Source of the DNA: Buttiauxella izardii
Lineage (GTDB): Bacteria; Pseudomonadota; Gammaproteobacteria; Enterobacterales; Enterobacteriaceae
Direction of reading: 5' to 3'
Length of the DNA: 43,090 nucleotides
NCBI RefSeq assembly: GCF_003601925.1
Contig: NZ_QZWH01000037.1
Coordinates: forward strand, 1-43,090
A program made the position numbers and the translations under genes. Shown here in pieces: positions 1 through 8,593 of the stretch; position 1 is the first letter of the stretch, and each line of letters starts with the position of its first letter. A model generated the notes under the pieces. The model was not told the origin of the DNA. It did no database searches and saw nothing but the letters and a program-made list of their open reading frames with translations.

Positions 1-13
1 ATAATACAAGGGG

Positions 14-33
14 GGATAAGCGAAGCGTCATCC
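14..33. repeat. partial REP-like palindrome
   Basis: The bases GGATAAGCGAAGCGTCATCC match the core of the REP unit found several more times in this window (1584, 3359, 6763, 26403, 36939). The flanking GTAGGTC and GAC arms are missing, so this looks like a degenerate or truncated copy. It lies upstream of yeeO. An in-frame stop at 75-77 separates it from the coding region. Confidence 0.55.
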
Positions 34-95
34 ACCGCTACTCTGGACAAATTTTTAAGAAATACTTTGCACGATAAGCTTTTGTAAATCATTAT

Positions 96-1571
96 TTGAA
101 ATGTGGTTTCACTTCCTCCCCAAGGTCAAACTTGAACTTACAAGCAGCACTTCGCCAGCGCGTGGCTAAAACACGCTGGTATGCCAAACGGAAAAGCTAT
201 CGAACCCTGTTCTGGCGCGAAATAACACCCCTTGCGGTGCCTATCTTCCTCGAAAATACCTGCGTTTTATTGATGGGCGTGTTGAGCACCTTCCTGGTCA
301 GTTGGCTGGGAAAAGAGGCGATGGCGGGCGTCGGCCTGGCTGACAGCTTCAACATGGTCATCATGGCATTCTTCGCGGCGGTCGACCTCGGCACGACGGT
401 GGTGGTTGCCTTTAGTCTTGGCAAACGCGACCCAAAACGCGCACGCGATGCGGCACGTCAGTCTCTGATATTAATGACTATTATCGCCATTGGCCTCGCG
501 GCGGGTATTCATCTTGCGGGCGAGCATGTCGTAAACGTTATTGCCGGGGCGGCCACGCCGGAAGTGAAAGCGCTGGCACTTTCCTATTTGCAAACCACGG
601 TGTGGAGTTACCCGGCGGCGGCGATTGCGCTGATCAGCAGCGGCGCGTTGCGTGGGGCAGGAAATACCAAAATCCCGTTACTGATCAACGGCGGGATGAA
701 CATCCTCAACATAATTATTAGTAGCATCCTGATTTATGGTGCGCTGGGCTGGAACGGCATGGGCTTTGTTGGCGCAGGCTTAGGGCTGACGATTTCACGC
801 TATATCGGTGCGCTTGGCTTTGTTTACGTGCTGGTGGTCGGTTTTGCGCCGTCGCTGCGTATCTCGCTGAAAAGCTATTTCCGGCCTATCAAAGTCGGCA
901 TCTTGTGGGAAGTGCTGGGGATTGGCATTCCGGCAAGTATCGAATCGGTGCTGTTTAACGCCGGTAAATTGCTGACGCAAATGTTTGTCGCCGGGATGGG
1001 CACCAACGTGATTGCCGGTAACTTTATTGCCTTTTCGATTGCGGCGCTGATTAACCTGCCGGGGAACGCCTTAGGTTCGGCTTCGACGATTATCGTCGGC
1101 AAGCGGCTGGGGAAAGGGCAGATTGGCCAGGCTGAACGGCAGTTGCGCCATGTGTTCTGGCTTTCGACGCTCGGGCTGACGCTTATCGCCTGGGGCACCG
1201 CGCCGTTCGCCGGATTAATGGCCTCGTTCTACACCCACGAAGATGATGTAAAAGACGTCGTCAAAATCCTGATCTGGATGAATGCCGCGTTTATGCCGAT
1301 TTGGGCGGCGTCCTGGGTATTGCCTGCCGGGCTGAAAGGTGCGCGTGATGCCCGTTTTGCAATGTGGGTTTCCATGGCGAGTATGTGGGGCTGCCGCGTA
1401 GTGGCGGGTTACACACTCGGTATCGTGTTGGGCATGGGAGTGGTTGGCGTGTGGCTGGGCATGTTCTTCGACTGGACGGTGCGCGGCGTGTTGTTCTACT
1501 GGCGCATGGTCAGCGGTCGCTGGCTGAAGAAATATCCACGACTTAAGAAAGAACCTGTGACTAAAACGTAA
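96..1571 (+). CDS. yeeO: YeeO-like MATE-family flavin/multidrug exporter
   Basis: Twelve-helix MATE-family inner-membrane exporter. The E. coli orthologue exports FMN and FAD and gives some peptide and drug tolerance. Residues from about 37 onward (motif YAKRKSYRTLFWREITPLAV) follow E. coli YeeO closely, as do the MATE motifs around SGALRGAGNTKIPLLINGG and GFVGAGLGLTISRYIGA. The start is uncertain. The first available codon after the in-frame stop at 75 is TTG at 96; another TTG at 132 follows an AAGG sequence at good spacing and would remove 12 residues. No ATG exists before the first membrane helix. In E. coli this gene also lies by the asn tRNA cluster. A REP hairpin follows the stop codon. 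Confidence 0.88.
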   Translation: MKCGFTSSPRSNLNLQAALRQRVAKTRWYAKRKSYRTLFWREITPLAVPIFLENTCVLLMGVLSTFLVSWLGKEAMAGVGLADSFNMVIMAFFAAVDLGTTVVVAFSLGKRDPKRARDAARQSLILMTIIAIGLAAGIHLAGEHVVNVIAGAATPEVKALALSYLQTTVWSYPAAAIALISSGALRGAGNTKIPLLINGGMNILNIIISSILIYGALGWNGMGFVGAGLGLTISRYIGALGFVYVLVVGFAPSLRISLKSYFRPIKVGILWEVLGIGIPASIESVLFNAGKLLTQMFVAGMGTNVIAGNFIAFSIAALINLPGNALGSASTIIVGKRLGKGQIGQAERQLRHVFWLSTLGLTLIAWGTAPFAGLMASFYTHEDDVKDVVKILIWMNAAFMPIWAASWVLPAGLKGARDARFAMWVSMASMWGCRVVAGYTLGIVLGMGVVGVWLGMFFDWTVRGVLFYWRMVSGRWLKKYPRLKKEPVTKT

Positions 1572-1583
1572 TCTTTTTTACCT

Positions 1584-1614
1584 GGTCGGATGAACGCCGC
1601 GTCATCCGACTTTT
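1584..1614 (+). terminator. REP hairpin with T-tract after yeeO
   Basis: A 9-bp perfect stem (GTCGGATGA at 1585-1593 with TCATCCGAC at 1602-1610) is followed at once by TTTTAT. It is a REP-type palindrome placed 13 bases after the yeeO stop and can serve as an intrinsic terminator. Confidence 0.6.
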
Positions 1615-1799
1615 ATCCTGCCTGAATAATTTCTCACCAACTCAATATCTGGTTATTCTTCAAAACCATGATATCTATCACCATCAACTGTCTCGTTTTG
1701 ACTAGTAACGTAAAGTTACTAGCAGTGAAATATTCTAAAATGTTATTAATTGCCGCAAGTAATAACTTCTATGAATGTAAACAGAATGATGAGGTAGGT

Positions 1800-3353
1800 A
1801 TGAGCACAACGACAAGGAACACGGAAGGTCGTCTAATGACAGGATTTCTCAACGCCGTTGAGAAAGCAGGGAACAAATTACCCGAACCCGCATTAATCTT
1901 TTTCTATTTCTTACTGGTCGTGATGGCGATGTCGGCGGTGCTTTCCGCCGTTGATTTCGACGTGGTAAACCCGGTAACTAATGAAGCCGTCAGAATCAAT
2001 AACCTGCTTTCTCCGCAGGCGCTGACGGTAACACTCTCTTCGATGGTGACAACTTTCACCGGTTTTGCGCCGCTGGGAATCGTGCTGGTGGCGATGTTGG
2101 GCGTTGGCGTGGCAGAAAGCTCAGGCTTTATTAATACCGGCCTGAAAAAGATGCTGCGCGTCACGCCGAAAAAACTGCTTACGCCAATGATTATCTTCGT
2201 CGCGATGTTCAGCCACGTTGCCGCTGATGCGGGCTACGTGCTGGTTATTCCATTGGGCGCGATTATCTTTATGTCTGCCGGTCGCCACCCGCTGGCCGGT
2301 ATTGCGGCGGCATTTGCCGGGGTATCTGGCGGCTTTGCGGCCAACATGGTGCCAACCGGTAACGATGCTTTGCTGCAAGGTTTTACCCAGACTGCCGCGC
2401 AGTTGCTGGATGGCACTTATACCGTTAACACGCTGTGTAACCTGTTCTTCGGAATTGGTTCGACGGTGATGATTACGCTGGTTGGCTGGTGGGTGACAGA
2501 ACGCATTGTTGAGCCACGCGTGTCAAAACTGGAAATCGACGGCGATTATCAACATAACGAAGATATGAGCAGCTACAGCGCTGCGGAAAGTCGTGGTTTT
2601 AAAGTGGCGGGTCTGGTGATGTTGCTGGGTCTGGCGGGGCTTGCCGCTCTGGCATGGCCGGAAACTTCGCTGCTGCGTAGCCCAACCGACGGCTCGCTGA
2701 CCAGCTACGGCGCGCCAATCATGAAGTCCATCGTGCCGTTGATTTTCCTGATCTTTATCATTCCTGGCATTGTTTACGGCTTTGTCGCCGGAACCTTTAG
2801 CAGCGGGAAAGATGTCATCAATGCGATGAACCAATCCATGAGCAAAATGGGTTCGTACATGGTGATGGCCTTCTTCTGCGCCATGTTTATCAAAGCGTTT
2901 GGCGATTCCAACATCGGTACGCTGATTGCGCTGGCGGGTGCGGACGTGCTTAAAACCATGGCGCTGCCGGGCGAAGCGACCATTATCGGCATGATTCTGC
3001 TCACTGCGGTGGTGAACATCCTGATTGGTTCGGCGTCGGCGAAGTGGGCGCTGTTGTCGCCAATCATGGTGCCAATGCTGATGGCGGTAGGGATTTCGCC
3101 GGAACTGACGCAGGCGGCGTTCCGTATCGGTGATTCCACCACCAACATTATTACTCCGCTGATGGTGTTCTTCCCGCTGGTGGTGGTGTATTGCCAGCGC
3201 TACGTGAAATCAACCGGTGTCGGTACGCTGGTGTCGATGATGATGCCTTACTCGGTGATCTTCTTTATTAGCTGGAGCATCTTCCTGCTGGTGTGGTGGG
3301 CGCTGGGTCTGCCGCTGGGCGTGAACGCTCCGTATACCTACCCAATTTCGTAA
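1800..3353 (+). CDS. AbgT-family transporter
   Basis: Polytopic inner-membrane transporter of the AbgT family. Characterised members take up p-aminobenzoyl-glutamate (E. coli AbgT) or export sulfonamides/antimetabolites (MtrF, YdaH). The family signatures are clear: a helix with FSHVAADAGYVLVIPLGAII near residue 140, the following GRHPLAGIAAAFAGVSGGFAANMVPT stretch, and the C-terminal FRIGDSTTNIITPLMVFFPL segment. The predicted length of 517 residues fits the family (about 510). The start at 1800 is chosen because GAGGTAGGT precedes it and the family N-terminus begins there; a longer frame upstream from 1668 has no homologous look. It is not the E. coli abgT locus, since no abgA/abgB peptidase genes are next to it. 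The substrate cannot be read from sequence. Confidence 0.85.
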   Translation: MSTTTRNTEGRLMTGFLNAVEKAGNKLPEPALIFFYFLLVVMAMSAVLSAVDFDVVNPVTNEAVRINNLLSPQALTVTLSSMVTTFTGFAPLGIVLVAMLGVGVAESSGFINTGLKKMLRVTPKKLLTPMIIFVAMFSHVAADAGYVLVIPLGAIIFMSAGRHPLAGIAAAFAGVSGGFAANMVPTGNDALLQGFTQTAAQLLDGTYTVNTLCNLFFGIGSTVMITLVGWWVTERIVEPRVSKLEIDGDYQHNEDMSSYSAAESRGFKVAGLVMLLGLAGLAALAWPETSLLRSPTDGSLTSYGAPIMKSIVPLIFLIFIIPGIVYGFVAGTFSSGKDVINAMNQSMSKMGSYMVMAFFCAMFIKAFGDSNIGTLIALAGADVLKTMALPGEATIIGMILLTAVVNILIGSASAKWALLSPIMVPMLMAVGISPELTQAAFRIGDSTTNIITPLMVFFPLVVVYCQRYVKSTGVGTLVSMMMPYSVIFFISWSIFLLVWWALGLPLGVNAPYTYPIS

Positions 3354-3358
3354 AACGG

Positions 3359-3443
3359 GTGGATGACGTTGGCGCTTATCTCTCCTACGAAACTCAATCG
3401 TCTTTTGGGCTTTGTAGGTCGGATAAGCGCAGCGTCATCCGAC
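3359..3443. repeat. BIME: two inverted REP units
   Basis: A degenerate REP unit at 3359-3390 (GGATGACGTTGGCGCTTATC, then CCTACGA) is followed by a full unit in the opposite orientation at 3414-3442 (GTAGGTCGGATAAGCG with CGTCATCCGAC). The two can fold into a long hairpin just after the AbgT-family stop codon. The second unit lies inside the 3' end of the convergent LysR gene. Confidence 0.8.
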
Positions 3444-4338
3444 TCTGTAATAAGTCGCAACGCTGTTTCACCGCTTCATGCAGCAATCGCACCGTGGTGG
3501 AAAGCTGCTTGCGATGCGGGCAAATCATATTCAGCGGCACGCTATCGCCCTGATACTGCGGCATGATTATCTTCAACCGCCCTTCGTTCACATCTTCGCT
3601 GACATCCAGCCAGGACTTATAGGCAATCCCTTCACCCGCTACGGCCAAACGGCGAATCACTTCCGCATCATCGCTCACAATGGCGCTTTTCACCGCCACA
3701 TGATGCATATCGCCGTCTAAACTTAACACCCATTTGTCATAGACCCGGCCACGAAGCGCGTAGGACAGTGCGTCATGCTTCACCAGTTCACTGATGGTTT
3801 TCGGTTCGCCGCAACGCTCAATATAAGAAGGTGAGGCGACGATAACGCGCCGATTGTGCGGGGCGAGCGGCAGCGCCACATACGAGGCGTCGTCGTTATT
3901 GCCATAGCGGAACGCGATATCCACCGGATCTTTAAACACATCGGCAATCTGGTCGGAGAAAAGAATTTTCAGATGCAGCGCCGGATGCTCGCGGCGAAAT
4001 GCCTGAAACACGTCCAGCAGCATATTGCGCCCGAGATCTGAAGGCACCGCAATTTGCAGCACGCCGCGCACTTCATCGCTTGCGGGCTGGATTTGCTCAA
4101 TCCCGTTTTCCAGCGTTTGCAGCACATTAATCGCATACGGCAGCCAGGTTTCCCCTTCAGGAGTCAGGCGCAGGCTGCGCGTTGAACGGGCAAATAAACG
4201 GGTATTCAGCGTTTGCTCGAGGCGCTTTATCGCGGTGCTGACCTGCGCAGGCTGTAATCCGGCCTCACGCGCGGTGTCGCTAAAACTGTTTAAGGCGGCG
4301 GCCCGGACAAACAAAGTGAGGTCTTCCAACCTGAGCAT
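3394..4338 (-). CDS. LysR-family regulator of the reductase cluster
   Basis: LysR-type transcriptional regulator of 314 residues. The N-terminal winged helix-turn-helix covers about residues 1-60 (LEDLTLFVRAAALNSFSDTA, then AQVSTAIKRLEQTLNTRLFARSTR), followed by an effector-binding domain of the CrgA/DsdC-like PBP2 type. It is divergent from the oxidoreductase gene at 4450, the usual arrangement for a LysR regulator and its target, so control of the 4450-6443 genes is likely (inference). The last roughly 20 residues, after EAVKQRC, are odd: the codons for SRMTLRLSDLQ are the REP repeat at 3414-3442 read on the minus strand, so the C-terminal tail is repeat-derived. Confidence 0.9.
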   Translation of the reverse strand: MLRLEDLTLFVRAAALNSFSDTAREAGLQPAQVSTAIKRLEQTLNTRLFARSTRSLRLTPEGETWLPYAINVLQTLENGIEQIQPASDEVRGVLQIAVPSDLGRNMLLDVFQAFRREHPALHLKILFSDQIADVFKDPVDIAFRYGNNDDASYVALPLAPHNRRVIVASPSYIERCGEPKTISELVKHDALSYALRGRVYDKWVLSLDGDMHHVAVKSAIVSDDAEVIRRLAVAGEGIAYKSWLDVSEDVNEGRLKIIMPQYQGDSVPLNMICPHRKQLSTTVRLLHEAVKQRCDLLQSRMTLRLSDLQSPKDD

Positions 4339-4408
4339 TTTAACTCTCCGAGTATAAGTGTTGTTTTCTAAGGGCTATTTTTCACCAGCGGCACACCTTG
4401 TACCATGA

Positions 4409-4427
4409 GTTCATTCACTAGATGAAC
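4409..4427. promoter_or_regulatory. dyad in divergent promoter region, possible LysR operator
   Basis: GTTCAT-N7-ATGAAC is a perfect 6+6 inverted repeat midway between the divergent LysR and oxidoreductase starts, and it contains the T-N11-A spacing typical of LysR-family sites. The ribosome site CTGGAG lies 4438-4443. Function is inferred from position. Confidence 0.4.
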
Positions 4428-4449
4428 CCTTTAATCCCTGGAGCACACC

Positions 4450-5457
4450 ATGAAAGCGATCGCGATTACTCAGGCTGCACAAAATGGCAGCAATCTTGAC
4501 TCTCTGGTTGAAATCACTTTACCGACACCTGTCGCGACAGGCCACGATTTACTGGTGGAAGTGAAAGCGATATCGGTAAACCCGGTTGATACCAAAGTGC
4601 GCGCCGGTTTTAAAGCTGACCAGCCACGTATTTTAGGCTGGGATGCGGTCGGCGTGGTGGTGGCAACGGGTGAAAATGTTTCACTGTTTAAGCCTGGCGA
4701 TGAAGTCTGGTATGCCGGTTCGTTGACGCGCCCTGGTAGCAATAGCGAATACCAATTAGTGGATGAACGCATTGCGGCACTGAAACCAAAATCCATTGAT
4801 AACGCCAGTGCGGCGGCAATGCCGTTAACCGCAATCACGGCCTGGGAAATGTTGTTTGACCGTCTGGGCGTGGCTGAAAAAGGTAACGAAAACGATGTGC
4901 TGCTGATTGTTGGCGCGGCGGGCGGCGTGGGTTCTATTCTCACGCAACTGGCGCGTAAACTCACCAACATCACCGTTATCGGCACGGCTTCACGCCCGCA
5001 AAGCCAGAAATGGGTCTCCGATCTAGGTGCGCATCATGTAATCGACCACAGCAAACCGCTGACGGAAGAACTGGCTCGCATTGGCGTGAAGCACGTAACC
5101 CACGTTGCCAGCCTGAACCAGACCGATAAGCACTATGCGCAATTGATTGAAGCCCTGGCTCCACAAGGCAAACTGGCGCTGATTGATGACCCGGAAACAC
5201 TTGATGCGCGGCCGCTGAAAGTGAAAAGCATCTCGCTGCACTGGGAATTTATGTTCACCCGTTCCATGTTTGAAACCCGCGATATGATTGAGCAGCATCG
5301 ACTGTTAACTCGCGTGTCTGACCTGATTGACCAGAAAGTGTTGCAGACGACGCTTGGCGAGCATTTCGGCACCATTAACGCCGACAACCTGCGTCGTGCC
5401 CATGAATTAATTGAAACCAATCGCGCGGTCGGTAAAATCGTCCTCGAAGGCTTCTAA
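4450..5457 (+). CDS. MDR-family zinc-independent quinone/alcohol oxidoreductase
   Basis: Medium-chain dehydrogenase/reductase of 335 residues, of the quinone-oxidoreductase/zeta-crystallin type. The GroES-like N-terminal half contains NPVDTKVRAG and GWDAVGVVVATGENV followed by KPGDEVWYAG. The nucleotide-binding Rossmann motif is GAAGGVGSILTQLA at about residues 155-168. The Cys/His residues that bind catalytic zinc in true alcohol dehydrogenases are not seen, so NADPH-dependent reduction of quinones or enones is more likely than alcohol oxidation. It is first of three co-directional genes with a nitroreductase 27 bases downstream. ATG 4450 has CTGGAGCACACC in front. Confidence 0.85.
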   Translation: MKAIAITQAAQNGSNLDSLVEITLPTPVATGHDLLVEVKAISVNPVDTKVRAGFKADQPRILGWDAVGVVVATGENVSLFKPGDEVWYAGSLTRPGSNSEYQLVDERIAALKPKSIDNASAAAMPLTAITAWEMLFDRLGVAEKGNENDVLLIVGAAGGVGSILTQLARKLTNITVIGTASRPQSQKWVSDLGAHHVIDHSKPLTEELARIGVKHVTHVASLNQTDKHYAQLIEALAPQGKLALIDDPETLDARPLKVKSISLHWEFMFTRSMFETRDMIEQHRLLTRVSDLIDQKVLQTTLGEHFGTINADNLRRAHELIETNRAVGKIVLEGF

Positions 5458-5484
5458 TTACATAAAAATCATAGAGAAAATATC

Positions 5485-6138
5485 ATGGATATTATCAAGG
5501 CAGCTGCGTCACGTTACTCAACCAAAGCGTTTGATGCAGGCAAAAAGATCGGCGATGAACAAATTGAACAAGTGAAGAATTTGCTGCGTCTTAGCCCGTC
5601 GAGCACCAACTCGCAGCCGTGGCATTTTATTCTGGCGAGCACTGACGAAGCGAAAGCGCGCATCGCGAAAGCGACATCCGGCTTCTACGTTTTCAACGAG
5701 CGCAAAGTGCTTGATGCCTCGCACGTTGTGGTGTTCTGCGCCAAAACCGCGATTGATGAAACGCATCTGAACAAACTGCTGGAGCAGGAAAACGCCGATG
5801 GCCGTTTTGCCAACCAGCAGGCGATGGCGGGGCAGCACAAAGGCCGTTCCTACTTCGTGAATATGCACCGATTTGATTATAAAGATGCGCAGCACTGGAT
5901 GGAAAAGCAGGTTTACCTGAACGTCGGCAACTTCTTGCTGGGCGTATCCGCGCTGGGTATTGACGCGGTGCCAATCGAAGGGTTCGACGCACGCATTCTG
6001 GACGAAGAATTTGGCCTGCGTGAAAAAGGCTTCACCAGCCTGGTGATCGTGCCAATCGGCTATCGTAGCGAGGAAGACTTTAATGCGGCACTGCCGAAGT
6101 CACGCCTTGAATTTAGTGAAATTTTAACGGAATGCTAA
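5485..6138 (+). CDS. NfsB-like oxygen-insensitive NAD(P)H nitroreductase
   Basis: FMN-dependent nitroreductase, 217 residues, the same length as E. coli NfsB. Strongly conserved segments include [13 protein letters not shown] (FMN phosphate binding), [49 protein letters not shown] and [20 protein letters not shown]. The family reduces nitroaromatics, quinones and flavins by two-electron steps in the cytoplasm. The active-site region that in E. coli reads FADMHRKDLHDD is [12 protein letters not shown] here. Because E. coli nfsB sits elsewhere, this may be a second copy rather than the nfsB orthologue, so no symbol is given. The downstream ABM gene starts 3 bases after its stop. Confidence 0.88.
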   Translation: MDIIKAAASRYSTKAFDAGKKIGDEQIEQVKNLLRLSPSSTNSQPWHFILASTDEAKARIAKATSGFYVFNERKVLDASHVVVFCAKTAIDETHLNKLLEQENADGRFANQQAMAGQHKGRSYFVNMHRFDYKDAQHWMEKQVYLNVGNFLLGVSALGIDAVPIEGFDARILDEEFGLREKGFTSLVIVPIGYRSEEDFNAALPKSRLEFSEILTEC

Positions 6139-6140
6139 AA

Positions 6141-6443
6141 ATGAGTGATAACACGCTGTCGATTATTGCGGTGCTGAAAGCGAAAGCGGGGCAACGTGAC
6201 AATCTGAAATCTGCTTTGCAGGCGCTGATTGCCCCGACTCGTCAGGAAGAAGGTTGCCTGGATTACGCTTTGTTCCAGCTCCAGGATTCGCCGGATACCT
6301 TTTACATGCGCGAGTCGTGGAAAGGGCAGGAAGGGCTGGACGCGCACATTGCGCTACCGCATTTCCAGGCGTTTATTCAGCAGATGGATGCTCTGCTGGC
6401 AGAGCCGTTGCAACTGGTGAAGCTGGATGCGGTAGAGCCGTAA
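6141..6443 (+). CDS. putative quinol monooxygenase, ABM domain (YgiN-like)
   Basis: Small protein of 100 residues with an antibiotic-biosynthesis-monooxygenase (ABM) dimeric ferredoxin-like fold: N-terminal strand LSIIAVLKAKAGQ, helix, then EEGCLDYALFQLQDSP and FYMRESWKGQEGLDAHIALPHFQAF. Relatives such as YgiN oxidise quinols, and partner with reductases that remove quinones. The ATG at 6141 is preferred over one at 6132 because GGAA lies 9 bases upstream; the 6132 start would overlap the nitroreductase by 7 bases. Coupling to the two upstream genes suggests one transcript that ends at the terminator at 6465. Confidence 0.82.
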   Translation: MSDNTLSIIAVLKAKAGQRDNLKSALQALIAPTRQEEGCLDYALFQLQDSPDTFYMRESWKGQEGLDAHIALPHFQAFIQQMDALLAEPLQLVKLDAVEP

Positions 6444-6464
6444 TAGCTATAACGTTTGGATAAA

Positions 6465-6494
6465 AGCCGTCGCACAAGTTGCGGCGGTTTTTTT
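6465..6494 (+). terminator. intrinsic terminator of the reductase operon
   Basis: The stem GCCGTCGC (6466-6473) pairs with GCGGCGGT (6481-6488) with two G-U pairs, followed by a run of seven T residues and more T-rich sequence. It lies 22 bases after the ABM gene stop. Confidence 0.8.
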
Positions 6495-6521
6495 GTTTTT
6501 GCAGCGCGGGAAACAAAAAGC

Positions 6522-6551
6522 AAAAAGCCCGCTTAGTTTCCTAAGCGGGCT
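6522..6551 (-). terminator. terminator of tRNA-Asn copy 1
   Basis: An 11-bp perfect stem (AGCCCGCTTAG at 6526-6536 with CTAAGCGGGCT at 6541-6551) has a run of A on its left, which is the T-tract on the minus strand. It lies 9 bases beyond the tRNA 3' end. The same stem recurs at 17084. Confidence 0.85.
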
Positions 6552-6560
6552 TCTTAAATA

Positions 6561-6636
6561 TGGCTCCTCTGACTGGACTCGAACCAGTGACATACGGATT
6601 AACAGTCCGCCGTTCTACCGACTGAACTACAGAGGA
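6561..6636 (-). tRNA. tRNA-Asn (GTT), copy 1
   Basis: A 76-base gene with encoded CCA end. On the minus strand it begins TCCTCTGTAGTTCAGTCGG, carries the anticodon loop CTGTTAATC (anticodon GTT) and the T-loop GGTTCGAGTCC. It is identical to the copies at 10182 and 17119 and decodes AAC/AAU. Its own promoter (6654-6682) and terminator (6522-6551) make it an independent unit. Confidence 0.98.
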
Positions 6637-6653
6637 ATCGGTTAACGGGGCGC

Positions 6654-6682
6654 ATAGTATCGAGCACCCGTCGGGTTGTCAA
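6654..6682 (-). promoter_or_regulatory. sigma-70 promoter of tRNA-Asn copy 1
   Basis: On the minus strand a consensus -35 TTGACA (6682-6677) is followed after exactly 17 bases by -10 TACTAT (6659-6654). A GC-rich discriminator GCGCCCCG follows, as expected for stringently controlled stable-RNA promoters. Confidence 0.88.
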
Positions 6683-6762
6683 AGGCTGTTTCGAGGAAAA
6701 TTGTTTGATTGCTGGTTTAATCAACAAAATGAAGAAAAGAGCCGCAAATAAGCAGGTTTTAT

Positions 6763-6793
6763 AGGTCGGATGACGTTGCCGCTTATCCGACCT
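6763..6793. repeat. REP unit
   Basis: AGGTCGGATGACG and CGCTTATCCGACCT form the usual imperfect palindrome of this genome's REP family. It lies 10 bases after the end of the aminopeptidase gene on the minus strand and probably forms the 3' end of its transcript. Confidence 0.8.
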
Positions 6794-6802
6794 GGAAAGG
6801 GT

Positions 6803-8581
6803 TTATGCGCGTTGAGTTCTGACTGGCGCTGTCGCCTCAATCAGCCACGGACGCGCTTCGCTTGAGACAAGCGGCGATAGCGTTTCACGCACCAACTGGT
6901 GATATTCATCCAGCCAGGCGATCTCTTGCTCATTCAGCAACGGCAATTCGACGGCGCTCAAATCGATTGGAATCAACGTCAGCGAAGCGAATTTGCAGAA
7001 ACCTGGTTGTGATGCGATGACTTCAACCTGGTTTTCGATACGGATACCGTGGCTACCGCCGAGGTAATAACCGGGTTCGATAGTAAGAACGTTGCCCGGA
7101 ATCATTGGCCACGGGTTCACTTTCTTCGCCATACGATGCGGGTTTTCATGAATCAGCAGGCAGTGACCGACGCCGTGCCCGGTGCCGTGGTCGTAATCCA
7201 GCCCCAGTTCCCAAAGCGGGCGACGCGCAAACGCATCAATCTGGTGGCCTTGCGTCCCCTGCGGGAATTGCAGCGAAATCAGCGCCAGGAAACCTTTTAG
7301 CACTGCGGTGTAATGCAGGCGGCGCTGGCCGTCGACCTGGCCGAAGTTCAGTGTGCGCGTGGCGTCCGTGGTGCCGTTGAAATACTGGCCGCCAGAATCA
7401 TTGAGATAAAATTCATTGCTGGCGATCGCAAAGTTAGTTTCTGGTGCGCTGTGGTAATGGCACATGGCGGCGTTAGCTGCGGCGGCTGAAATCGTCCCGA
7501 AACTTTGTTCGATGAAGTTGTCGCAAAGCTGGCGGAAGGCGAGCTGTTTTTCCTGCGCTTCCAGCTCGGTGATTGGGTTGCCTGCGGCTTCACGCACCGG
7601 CACTTCATGGCTCAACCAGGCGAGGAAATTCACCCACGCCGCACCATCCTGAACATGGCTGGCGCGGTAGCCTTGCAGTTCGGTATCGTTTTTATTGGCT
7701 TTCATTAGCGTGACAGGGTCAGCCTGCCAGGTGATTTCACCGCCGCCATTTTCTACTGCAAAGCGCACGGCAACCGGCGCGTTATCGGCGTCGAGCAAGA
7801 AGCGTTTCCCGGCTGCAAGCTGCTGGCAACGGTCGATAAAGGTATCAGGGCTTTGGATATTGATGGATGCGAGCAACGCGCTATCCAGATTTTGCAATTT
7901 AGCTTCATCAACAAACCATTCAACGGCACCGTCGTTTTTCACCAGCGCAAACGAGAGTGGCACCGGGCTGGTCGGGATATCTGAACCGCGAACGTTCAGC
8001 AGCCAGGCAATGTTGTCCGGCAACGTGATCGCGAGGAAATCCGCACCTTCACGCGCCAGGGATTCACCGACACGGGCACATTTTGACGCCGTCGATTCAC
8101 CGCTAATTTCAATCGGCATCTGGCGAATCGCGCCACGCGGTGCCGCCGGGCGCGTCGTCCAGATTTCATTGATCGGGTCATCGTTTACCGCTACCAGGTC
8201 GCAGCCGCTGGTGCGCAGGCTTTCATACTGGCTGTTGACGGCTAGCATCGGCTCAAAAGCGATGCGTTTACCTGACGGCAGATTGTCACGCATCCACAGA
8301 TGAATGGGTTCGTCGTGCAAATGGTGAATTTCAAACTCATCGAGGTTCACCTGCTGGCGAGCCTGAACCTGGTAACGCCCGTCAACGAATAACAGCGCGC
8401 GGTCGGCGAGGATCAGCGCAAGTCCCGCCGATCCGTCGAAGCCGCTGCTAAATTCCAGTTTGTCGTCAAAAGGGGCGCAATATTCGCTTTGATGCGCATC
8501 GGAACGTGGGATAAGCATGCCATCCAGTTCGCGTTCTTTAAGCAGGCTGCGCAGGGCAGCCAAAGGTGATGTGTGTTGCAT
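6803..8581 (-). CDS. M24B aminopeptidase P family protein (Xaa-Pro aminopeptidase)
   Basis: Cytosolic metallopeptidase of 592 residues, the long three-domain aminopeptidase P type. Two creatinase-like N-terminal domains (residues 1 to about 300, with DGSAGLALILADRALLFVDGRY) precede the catalytic pita-bread domain. The metal ligands can be placed: Asp in YLNDSGGQYFNGTTDATR (two Asp), His in GTGHGVGHCLLIHENPH, Glu in TIEPGYYLGGSHGIRIEN and a second Glu in the same stretch. A short C-terminal M24_C domain follows. The enzyme removes N-terminal residues that precede proline. It is not the E. coli pepP locus and lies 12 bases downstream of amn on the same strand, so the two may be co-transcribed. 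Confidence 0.9.
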   Translation of the reverse strand: MQHTSPLAALRSLLKERELDGMLIPRSDAHQSEYCAPFDDKLEFSSGFDGSAGLALILADRALLFVDGRYQVQARQQVNLDEFEIHHLHDEPIHLWMRDNLPSGKRIAFEPMLAVNSQYESLRTSGCDLVAVNDDPINEIWTTRPAAPRGAIRQMPIEISGESTASKCARVGESLAREGADFLAITLPDNIAWLLNVRGSDIPTSPVPLSFALVKNDGAVEWFVDEAKLQNLDSALLASINIQSPDTFIDRCQQLAAGKRFLLDADNAPVAVRFAVENGGGEITWQADPVTLMKANKNDTELQGYRASHVQDGAAWVNFLAWLSHEVPVREAAGNPITELEAQEKQLAFRQLCDNFIEQSFGTISAAAANAAMCHYHSAPETNFAIASNEFYLNDSGGQYFNGTTDATRTLNFGQVDGQRRLHYTAVLKGFLALISLQFPQGTQGHQIDAFARRPLWELGLDYDHGTGHGVGHCLLIHENPHRMAKKVNPWPMIPGNVLTIEPGYYLGGSHGIRIENQVEVIASQPGFCKFASLTLIPIDLSAVELPLLNEQEIAWLDEYHQLVRETLSPLVSSEARPWLIEATAPVRTQRA

Positions 8582-8593
8582 TCTTATATTCTC

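Noticed and set aside
1668..1799. Extended N-terminus of the AbgT-family protein from 1668
   Set aside because: The extra 44 residues have no family resemblance, and GAGGTAGGT precedes the ATG at 1800.
7695..8303. Plus-strand frame of 202 codons opposite the M24 peptidase
   Set aside because: It is the antisense shadow of a well-conserved enzyme, with Ser/Arg-rich low-complexity composition.
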